Shown here piece by piece: positions 34,806 to 41,662 of a stretch of 64,000 nucleotides of DNA; position 1 is the stretch's first letter; every line of letters starts with the position of its first letter. The stretch is taken from assembly GCA_964423875.1 (NCBI GenBank), contig CAYRGS010000007.1, positions 1-64,000 on the forward strand, in the 5' to 3' direction. Under the pieces are notes generated by a model. It saw only the letters and a list, made by a program, of their open reading frames with translations. It was not told where the DNA came from and ran no database searches. Made by a program: the position numbers and the translations under genes. The DNA comes from CAYRGS01 sp964423875. GTDB lineage: Bacteria > UBA8248 > JACPRG01 > G963555815.

Positions 34806-36488
34806 CTATGACCTTCCCTCAATCCGGGAAGCCACATCGTCCGGGAAGTGGCGGATAACGGAGAGGATCGGGTTCGGCGCGGCTTGTCCCAATCCGCAGA
34901 TCGACGTTTCCATCATCGCGTCCGACAGCTCCCGGATCACGGCGGCGGCCTCTGGTCTCCCTCGGCCGGCCAGGGCGTCCCGGAGGAGATCGACGATTTT
35001 CTCCGTCCCCATCCGGCAGGGCACGCACTTGCCGCACGACTCGTTCCGGAAAAATCGCATGGCGTTGAAGGCGAGATCGAGCATGTCCCGCCCTTCGGCG
35101 ATCGCCACGACGGCCCCGGATCCCAGCATCGAGCCGGCGTCGGTCAGGGGTTTGAAGTCCAGGGGGATATCGGCCATCGACGCGGGGAGAAACCCGGAGG
35201 AGGTCCCCCCGGGCATGAAGGCCTTCAGCCGATTGCCGCCGGACACCCCGCCGCCGTGTTCCTCGATGAGCCGCCGGACCGGGGTCCCCAGGGGGACCTC
35301 GTATACGCCGGGGCGGTTCACGTCCCCCGAGAGCGCCAGGAACTTGAGACCCGCCGCGTCTCCCTCTCCTTGCGCGAAGAACCAATCGGGCCCGTTGAGG
35401 CAGATCGAGGGCGCGTGGGCAAAGGTCTCCACGTTGTTGATGAGCGTTGGTTTCCCCCAAAGACCCACGTGGCCCGGAAACGGGGGCTTGTTCCGGGGTT
35501 CGGCGCGCTTGCCCTCCAGGGCTTCGAGCAGTGCCGTTTCCTCTCCACAGATGTAGCCGCCCGGACTGAGGAAGATCTCGATTTCAAAGGCGCGGCCGGA
35601 CCCCGGAATGTTGGGACCCAGCAGGCCCTGGCTTCGGGCCTCGTCCAGCTCGCGCTCGAGGCCGGGGACCACATGGTCGTATTCATGCCTCAGGTAGAGA
35701 ATCCCCCGTTCGGCGCCGACGGCCAACCCCCCCAGGACCATCCCCTCGATAACGAGGTGGGGGAGGGTTTCCAGGATGACCCGGTCCTTGAATGTTCCGG
35801 GCTCGCTCTCGTCGGCATTGCAGACGACGTATTTGGGGGCGCCTTCGGCCTTGCGGACGATCTCCCACTTGAGCCCCGCTGGAAAGCCCGCCCCGCCCAT
35901 CCCCCGGAGGCCGGCGGTTTTGAGCCTCTCGATGACGGATTCGGGCCCTTCCGACAGAACCCCCCGCAGGGCCTCGTACTTGAGGGTTTCGCGATATGGG
36001 TCGATCTTCCACGGGTCACTGGGGACGACCGGCGCTTTGCCGCCCAAACCTTCTCCCGCGAGGGCCGACCGAATCAGGCCGGAAACCTCCCCGGCCGGGA
36101 TGTCGTCGTAGATGTGATCATTGACGGCGATTGCGCACGGCCGGTCGCAGCGGCCGAGACAAGACACCCCGCACACCCGGACCTTCTCTCGGTCCCCGTC
36201 GGAGAGGGCGGCCTCAACGGTTTTTTTCAGCGTCCCGGCGTCCCGGAGATGGCAGGCTAGGTCGACGCAGATGTCCACGCGGACGGGCGGCGGGGGCTCC
36301 AGATGAAAGTGGGGGTAGAAAGAGGCGACGCCCTGAATCTCGTAGAGCGGGACGCGGGTGCGTGCGGACAGCGCGCGGAGCTCGTCCTCCGGCAGGTAGT
36401 CGCGCCGCTCCTGAATGGCCTTGAGGTCCTCGATGAGCATGTCGTCTTCCGGCTGCGCGATGGGGGCGGCCCCGGCGGGCAGTCGCAC
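34806..36488 (-). CDS. NADH-binding formate dehydrogenase beta subunit, NuoE-NuoF fusion (FdsB/HoxF type)
   Basis: 560 residues. The N-terminal thioredoxin-like NuoE part has a [2Fe-2S] site (CVDLAC and SCLGRC). A NuoF part follows, with the FMN/NADH loop GMGGAGFPAGLKW, the NADESEPGTFKDR site and the C-terminal [4Fe-4S] motif SCGKCVPC. With the alpha subunit it makes an NAD+-reducing formate dehydrogenase. Start is GTG 36488 (GGGG upstream), or ATG 36440 with GGAAG upstream and a more conserved beginning (LIEDLKAIQERRDYLP). It is divergent from the nuo operon, which has its own separate nuoE and nuoF. Confidence 0.92.
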   Translation of the reverse strand: MRLPAGAAPIAQPEDDMLIEDLKAIQERRDYLPEDELRALSARTRVPLYEIQGVASFYPHFHLEPPPPVRVDICVDLACHLRDAGTLKKTVEAALSDGDREKVRVCGVSCLGRCDRPCAIAVNDHIYDDIPAGEVSGLIRSALAGEGLGGKAPVVPSDPWKIDPYRETLKYEALRGVLSEGPESVIERLKTAGLRGMGGAGFPAGLKWEIVRKAEGAPKYVVCNADESEPGTFKDRVILETLPHLVIEGMVLGGLAVGAERGILYLRHEYDHVVPGLERELDEARSQGLLGPNIPGSGRAFEIEIFLSPGGYICGEETALLEALEGKRAEPRNKPPFPGHVGLWGKPTLINNVETFAHAPSICLNGPDWFFAQGEGDAAGLKFLALSGDVNRPGVYEVPLGTPVRRLIEEHGGGVSGGNRLKAFMPGGTSSGFLPASMADIPLDFKPLTDAGSMLGSGAVVAIAEGRDMLDLAFNAMRFFRNESCGKCVPCRMGTEKIVDLLRDALAGRGRPEAAAVIRELSDAMMETSICGLGQAAPNPILSVIRHFPDDVASRIEGRS

Positions 36489-36616
36489 GCAATTCCCCGC
36501 CGGGAAATGGAGACGCCTCTGACATCATAACTCAAACCGGGTGTTGCCCGAAGGTCTCCCGGCAATATCACGCGCTCATCGGGTAAAATAAAAAGAAAGG
36601 GGATGCGTGAACTCGG

Positions 36617-36738
36617 AGAGGCGCACGACTGGGCGCCTCTAAGGCCGATGGACCGGCGGAAAATTTTGACTTAGTAAGATGGATCTCTGACACAAAGAGG
36701 CGTTTCCAGGCGGAAACAAAGGGAGATTCGTCCCTTTG
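36617..36738. promoter_or_regulatory. Three successive stem-loops
   Basis: AGAGGCGC/GCGCCTCT (36617-36640), GTTTCC/GGAAAC (36702-36717) and CAAAGGGA/TCCCTTTG (36717-36738), all perfectly paired; the last two share one base. They may be leader structures, operators or bidirectional terminators separating the divergent operons. Confidence 0.4.
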
Positions 36739-36795
36739 GTTTGGGAATATGAATTGCAGGAAATCCGTTATGGAAGGCGAAGCGCGCAGGGCCGC

Positions 36796-36824
36796 TTGAC
36801 AGGCGACGGGTCGGTGGATAGGTT
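36796..36824 (+). promoter_or_regulatory. Candidate promoter of nuo operon 1
   Basis: TTGACA (36796-36801), 17-base spacer, TAGGTT (36819-36824). The -35 is perfect, the -10 is weak. About 50 bases before nuoA. Confidence 0.45.
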
Positions 36825-36874
36825 GTCCTCAGGGGCGGGGTGAGACCGCCTTTCCGAACCGGGATTCTTGATTG

Positions 36875-37231
36875 ATGCTTGCGGGTTATTTTCCGATATT
36901 CGCGATGCTGGTCGTCGTGGCGGGGTTCGCGGCCGTGAACCTGCTGGTCTCCTCCTTGTTGGGGCGGCGGCGGCGAAGCGTTGTAAAAGACAGCCCCTAC
37001 GAATGCGGCGTCGAGGCCGTCGGGGACGCCCGAGTCCGGTTCTCCGTCAAGTTTTACATGGTGTCGGTGCTCTTCATCCTGTTCGACATCGAGGCGGTGT
37101 TCATGTACCCTTGGGCGGTCGTATTTCGTGACCTGAAGGTGTTCGGGTTCATCGAGATGGTCGTTTTCATCGGGATTCTCGGCCTGAGCTTGGTGTACGT
37201 CTGGCGGCGCGGCGCCCTGGATTGGAAGTAG
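36875..37231 (+). CDS. nuoA: NADH-quinone oxidoreductase subunit A (cluster 1)
   Basis: Membrane subunit of complex I, 118 residues with three membrane helices and the loop SPYECGVE whose cysteine is conserved, then FSVKFYMVSVLFILFDIEAVFMYPWA. ATG 36875 is preceded by an in-frame TTG at 36872. First gene of a complete 14-gene operon in E. coli order. Confidence 0.96.
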   Translation: MLAGYFPIFAMLVVVAGFAAVNLLVSSLLGRRRRSVVKDSPYECGVEAVGDARVRFSVKFYMVSVLFILFDIEAVFMYPWAVVFRDLKVFGFIEMVVFIGILGLSLVYVWRRGALDWK

Positions 37232-37234
37232 CGC

Positions 37235-37714
37235 ATGGGACTGGAAGAACAACTGAAGGACAACGTCGTCCTGGCCCGCCTCGAGGACCTGGTCAACTGG
37301 GCGAGAAAGAACTCGCTTTGGCCCGCCCTGTTCGGGTTGGCCTGTTGCGCGATCGAGATGATGGCGACGTCGGCCTCCCGATTCGACCTGGCCCGGTTCG
37401 GGGCGGAGGTCTTTCGGGGATCTCCCCGGCAGGCGGACGTGATGATCGTCGCGGGCCGTGTGTCCCAAAAGATGGCCCCGGTGGTCAAGCGGATTTACGA
37501 TCAGATGCCCGAGCCCAAATGGGTGATCTCCATGGGCGCCTGCGCATCGACGGGCGGCGTCTTCAACAACTACGCGCTCGTCCAGGGCGTAGACCGAATC
37601 ATTCCCGTGGACGTCTACGTCCCGGGTTGCCCTCCAAGGCCTGAAACCCTCATCGATTCCATCATGAAGCTTCAGGCCAAGATCGAGAACGAATCCCTGA
37701 AAGAGAAGGCCTGA
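37235..37714 (+). CDS. nuoB: NADH-quinone oxidoreductase subunit B (cluster 1)
   Basis: Peripheral-arm subunit holding the terminal [4Fe-4S] cluster N2 next to quinone. 159 residues. Ligands C37, C38 (LACCAIEMM), C103 (GACASTGG) and C132 (PGCPPRPE) are all present. Three bases after nuoA. Confidence 0.97.
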   Translation: MGLEEQLKDNVVLARLEDLVNWARKNSLWPALFGLACCAIEMMATSASRFDLARFGAEVFRGSPRQADVMIVAGRVSQKMAPVVKRIYDQMPEPKWVISMGACASTGGVFNNYALVQGVDRIIPVDVYVPGCPPRPETLIDSIMKLQAKIENESLKEKA

Positions 37715-37843
37715 TAACGGAACATCCGAAAGGCGCCTGCGCCGGTTATTGGGATAACGCCGTGTGATGGCATGGATAAGTTTCCGGGGATAGTTCCGGA
37801 TCTTGGCTTGTGACGAATTTCATATGAAACGCGCGAATTGAAA

Positions 37844-38536
37844 ATGTCCGAATCCGAGAATCCCGAGAAACGGGCGGCGGACACCGAAGCGGGCGACGCC
37901 GGGCCGGAGACGGACCCGCCGGCCGCCGCGATGTCCAAGGCAACGGTGGACCTCCTGCGGAGCCGGTTCGGTGACGCGGTCTTGGACGTGACGCACTTCC
38001 GGGACGAGACCACCGTCGAGGTGGAATCCAGACGGGTCGCCGAGATCTGCCGGTTCCTGCGAGACCACTCCGAACTGCGGTACAACTTTCTGGCCGACCT
38101 CTGCGGCCTGGATCGTCTGACCCTGGATGTGGACGGCCCCCGGTTCGCCGTGGTCTATCACCTCCAGTCCATCCCCTTCAACCGCCGGCTCCGCCTGAGG
38201 GCCTGCGTGGATTCGGAACCGCCCGCCCTGGACTCGGTGGTCCCCGTGTGGAGTGTGGCGAACTGGCACGAGCGGGAGGCCTTCGACCTGGTGGGCATCC
38301 GGTTCAACGGCCACCCGAACCTCGAGCGCATTCTGACGCCCGAGGGCTTCGAGGGCCACCCGCATCGGAAGGACTTCGCCGTGGGGGATGAGCCGGTCCA
38401 GTTCACCGGGGGCCAGGAATACGTCCGCCACGACCACTGGACCACCATCGAGAGAGATGTGGACGCGCACCGGCGGCCGGATGACTCCGGCCCTGATCCG
38501 GGGTCCGACCCATCGAAGGAATCCACCGATGGCTGA
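37844..38536 (+). CDS. nuoC: NADH-quinone oxidoreductase subunit C (cluster 1)
   Basis: 230 residues from ATG 37844 (TTG at 37838 is an alternative). Residues 1-32 are an acidic, disordered-looking extension before the fold starts at ATVDLLRSRFGDAVLD. Signature HEREAFDLVGIRFNGHPNLERILTPEGFEGHPHRKDF. Separate from nuoD, unlike the E. coli fusion. The 130-base spacer from nuoB holds nothing recognisable. Confidence 0.93.
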   Translation: MSESENPEKRAADTEAGDAGPETDPPAAAMSKATVDLLRSRFGDAVLDVTHFRDETTVEVESRRVAEICRFLRDHSELRYNFLADLCGLDRLTLDVDGPRFAVVYHLQSIPFNRRLRLRACVDSEPPALDSVVPVWSVANWHEREAFDLVGIRFNGHPNLERILTPEGFEGHPHRKDFAVGDEPVQFTGGQEYVRHDHWTTIERDVDAHRRPDDSGPDPGSDPSKESTDG

Positions 38537-39764
38537 GATCCTCGACGACATCGGGGCGCCCTGGAGCGGGACGAAGATCGAGGACGCGTCCGGGATCCAC
38601 ACCCAGACCATGACCCTCAACATGGGTCCTCAGCACCCCAGCACGCATGGGGTCCTGCGCCTGGTTCTCGAGCTCAACGGTGAGACCATCGTCCGGGCCG
38701 CGGCCGACATTGGCTATCTCCACACCGGGATGGAGAAGACGATGGAGGAAAAGACATACACCCAGGCCATCACCATCACCGACCGGATGGATTACCTGGC
38801 CCCCCTGTCCAACAACCTGGCCTATGTTCTGCCGGTGGAAAAGCTTCTGGGGCTGGAAATCCCCCCCCGGGCCCAGTATGCCCGCGTGATCCTGGCCGAG
38901 CTCACCCGCATCAACAGCCACCTGGTCTGGCTGGCGACCCACGCCCTCGACCTGGGCGCCATGACGGTATTTCTGTATTGTTTCCGGGAGCGGGAGCAGG
39001 TGCTTCGGCTCTTCGAGCGGGTTTCCGGCGTGCGGATGATGACGAGCTATTTCCGTGTCGGCGGGCTCGCCCGGCCGCTCTATCCGGAGTTCGAAGAAGA
39101 GGTTCGGGCGTTCATCGACGTCTTTCCGGACCGGGTGGATGAATACGAGACCCTCCTGACGGAGAACCCCATCTTCAAGAAGCGGACCGTAGGCGTGGGC
39201 CCGTTCACCGCCGACGAGGCCATCGACCTGGGATTGAGCGGTCCCAACTTAAGGGCGTGCGGCGTGGCCCACGATCTGAGAAAGGCCCAGCCCTACTCCG
39301 GCTACGAGCGGTTCGAGTTCGATGTCCCGACCCGGGAGGGCGGCGATGTGTACGACCGGTATCGGGTCCGCATGGCCGAGATGCGCGAGAGCGCGAAGAT
39401 CGTCCGGCAGGCCCTGAATCGCCTCCCGGATGGACCTGTCCTGGCGGACGCCCCGAAGGTGGTCCCCCCGCCGAAAGAGCGGTTACATGATGACATGGAG
39501 GCCCTGATTCACCACTTCCTGATCTTCACGCACGGTTTCGACGTGCCCAAGGGCGAGGCCTATGTCCCCATCGAAGGGCCGCGCGGAGAGGTGGGCTTCT
39601 ACATCGTGAGCGACGGCGGACCAAAACCTTACAAGGCCAAGCTGCGCCCGCCTTCGTTCGTCAACGTGCAGGCGCTGGAGAAGGCGATCGTCGGAAAGAT
39701 GATGGCGGACGTGGTGGCCATTATCGCGAGCATGGACTTCATCCTCGGGGAGGTGGACCGGTGA
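38529..39764 (+). CDS. nuoD: NADH-quinone oxidoreductase subunit D (cluster 1)
   Basis: Quinone-site subunit, 411 residues. MGPQHPSTHGVLR near the N terminus carries the quinone-facing histidine; GYLHTGMEK, NNLAYVLPVEKLLGLEIP and the C-terminal SMDFILGEVDR are present. ATG 38529 overlaps the end of nuoC by 8 bases; the frame runs further upstream within nuoC but is not NuoD-like. Confidence 0.97.
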   Translation: MAEILDDIGAPWSGTKIEDASGIHTQTMTLNMGPQHPSTHGVLRLVLELNGETIVRAAADIGYLHTGMEKTMEEKTYTQAITITDRMDYLAPLSNNLAYVLPVEKLLGLEIPPRAQYARVILAELTRINSHLVWLATHALDLGAMTVFLYCFREREQVLRLFERVSGVRMMTSYFRVGGLARPLYPEFEEEVRAFIDVFPDRVDEYETLLTENPIFKKRTVGVGPFTADEAIDLGLSGPNLRACGVAHDLRKAQPYSGYERFEFDVPTREGGDVYDRYRVRMAEMRESAKIVRQALNRLPDGPVLADAPKVVPPPKERLHDDMEALIHHFLIFTHGFDVPKGEAYVPIEGPRGEVGFYIVSDGGPKPYKAKLRPPSFVNVQALEKAIVGKMMADVVAIIASMDFILGEVDR

Positions 39765-40330
39765 GCGAGACCCCAAGGACGGCCCTAGCGTTCTCCGACG
39801 AGGCCATGGCCGAATTCGAGCGCCTCTGCGCCCAGTATCCCCTCCGGCGGTCCGCCCTGATTCCCACCCTGCGGCTTGCCCAGGAGGAGTTCGGATATCT
39901 GTCGCCGGGGGCCATCCAATACGTGGCGGATCTCCTGGAGTTGTCGGCGATGGACGTCCTGAGCGTTACCAGCTTCTACGAGATGCTCCACACCGAGCCG
40001 GTGGGAAAACGGCACCTGTGGGTCTGCCAGAACCTGATCTGTTACCTGGCCGGGGCGGAGGACGTCATCCGGAGCCTGGAAGGAAAGCTCGGTATCCGGG
40101 TTGGCCAGGTTACGTCGGACGGCCGGTTCTCCCTGGGCCGGGCGGAATGCCTGGGGGCCTGTGACCGCGCCCCCATGATGTGGTGCGACGACAACCTCCA
40201 CGTGGACCTGACTCCGGAGAAGCTGGACGCGCTGATCGACGGGTGGAACCGCGAGATGGACGGCGACGAGGGCGGCCCGGACGCGGCTGAGTGGGCGCTC
40301 CCGGTGGATGAGACGGAGGCGTCGGCATGA
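39761..40330 (+). CDS. nuoE: NADH-quinone oxidoreductase subunit E (cluster 1)
   Basis: Thioredoxin-like [2Fe-2S] subunit of the NADH module, 189 residues. Ligands C89, C94 (C-x4-C) and C130, C134 (C-x3-C, ECLGACD). GTG start at 39761 overlaps the nuoD stop; the stop overlaps nuoF. Only cluster 1 has this gene. Confidence 0.96.
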   Translation: MSETPRTALAFSDEAMAEFERLCAQYPLRRSALIPTLRLAQEEFGYLSPGAIQYVADLLELSAMDVLSVTSFYEMLHTEPVGKRHLWVCQNLICYLAGAEDVIRSLEGKLGIRVGQVTSDGRFSLGRAECLGACDRAPMMWCDDNLHVDLTPEKLDALIDGWNREMDGDEGGPDAAEWALPVDETEASA

Positions 40331-41604
40331 GCGTCGAGATCCTGCCCATCGTCACGAAGAACGTAGGCAAAGAAGGCAGCCACACCTTGGAAGGCGCCCT
40401 GGCAGGTGGGATCTATCAGGGCATCCAGCGGATCCTGGATGAGAAGCCTGATCCTGCCGAGGTGATCGAGACGGTGAAGGCCTCGGGTCTCCGGGGGCGC
40501 GGAGGGGCGGGCTTCCCGACCGGCGTTAAATGGGGCTTCGTCCCCAAAGACCACGCCGGGCCGAAGTACCTCTGCGTGAACGGGGACGAGAGCGAGCCGG
40601 GGACTTTCAAAGACCGATTGCTCATGGAAGAGGATCCCCACCTCCTCGTCGAGGGCATCCTGATCGCCTGTTACGCCGTCGGGATCCAGACTGCGTACCT
40701 TTATGTCCGCGGGGAATTCGGCCAGGCCTACCGGCGTCTGCGGGCCGCGGTGGACGAGGCCTATGCGACGGGGCGCCTAGGCCGGGACATCCTCGGCTCG
40801 GGATTCGACTGCGAGATTCACCTCCACCGGGGCGCGGGGGCCTACATCTGCGGAGAAGAAACGGGTTTGCTGGAGTCCCTGGAGGGCAAGCGCGGCCAGC
40901 CCCGCCCGAAGCCGCCGTTCCCGGCCCTCAAAGGTCTGTACGCCAGCCCGACCGTCGTCAATAACGTGGAGACCCTCTGTTTTGTGCCCGATATCATTAC
41001 CCGGGGACCCGAGTGGTTCGCCGGCATCGGGTTCGAGCGGAACGCGGGTACAAGGGTGTTCGCCGTCAGCGGCCACGTCAACAAGCCCGGCTGCTATGAG
41101 CTGCCCCTGAACGTCACGTGCCGGGAGCTCATTGATGATCACGCCGGCGGAATCCCGGGCGGCCGGAAGCTGAAGGCCGTCATCCCCGGCGGCGCCTCCG
41201 CGCCCATGCTCACGGCGGATGAGATCGACGTGCGGATGGGATTCGACACCCTCGCCGCCATCGGGACCATGGGCGGATCGGGGGCGGTCATCGTCATGGA
41301 CGAGACGACCGACATCGTCCGGGCCACGTACATCCTGATGCGGTTTTTCCATCACGAGTCCTGCGGCCAGTGCACGCCCTGCCGCGAGGGGACCGGGTGG
41401 GCCCACCGGATTTTGGGGCGCATTCTGGACGGGCAGGGAAGACCGGAGGACCTGGATCTCCTCCTGGAGATGGCGGGCAACATCAAGGGCGGCCGTTGTC
41501 TCTGTCCCCTGGGGGACGCCGCCTGCGGGCCGCTCGAGAGCGGCATCCTGAAGTTCCCGGAAGAGTTCGAGGCTTACGTCCGGCGCGCGCCGACGCTTGT
41601 GTAG
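40327..41604 (+). CDS. nuoF: NADH-quinone oxidoreductase subunit F (cluster 1)
   Basis: NADH- and FMN-binding subunit, 425 residues. FMN/NADH loop GLRGRGGAGFPTGVKW (54-69), CVNGDESEPGTFKDR, GAGAYICGEETGLLESLEGKRGQPRPKPPFP, and [4Fe-4S] ligands in SCGQCTPCREG plus a later cysteine in LGDAACGP. It is the hydride-accepting end of complex I. Related to, but distinct from, the NuoF domain of the divergent formate dehydrogenase. Confidence 0.97.
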   Translation: MSVEILPIVTKNVGKEGSHTLEGALAGGIYQGIQRILDEKPDPAEVIETVKASGLRGRGGAGFPTGVKWGFVPKDHAGPKYLCVNGDESEPGTFKDRLLMEEDPHLLVEGILIACYAVGIQTAYLYVRGEFGQAYRRLRAAVDEAYATGRLGRDILGSGFDCEIHLHRGAGAYICGEETGLLESLEGKRGQPRPKPPFPALKGLYASPTVVNNVETLCFVPDIITRGPEWFAGIGFERNAGTRVFAVSGHVNKPGCYELPLNVTCRELIDDHAGGIPGGRKLKAVIPGGASAPMLTADEIDVRMGFDTLAAIGTMGGSGAVIVMDETTDIVRATYILMRFFHHESCGQCTPCREGTGWAHRILGRILDGQGRPEDLDLLLEMAGNIKGGRCLCPLGDAACGPLESGILKFPEEFEAYVRRAPTLV

Positions 41605-41662
41605 GAGGAAGGCGCAGGCAGGCAAGCGATGCTCCTTTTCGAAATCAAGAGGTAGGGAGTCC

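Larger units (their letters stand above)
36489..36874. other. Divergent region between formate dehydrogenase and nuo operon 1
   Basis: 386 bases without a gene. It contains three perfect stem-loops (36617-36640, 36702-36717, 36717-36738) and a promoter for nuo at 36796-36824. TATGAT on the minus strand (36529-36524) could be the -10 of the formate dehydrogenase genes, without a clear -35. Confidence 0.5.

Noticed and set aside
33724..35556. 610-codon plus-strand frame
   Set aside because: Antisense to the two formate dehydrogenase genes; low-complexity, no motif.
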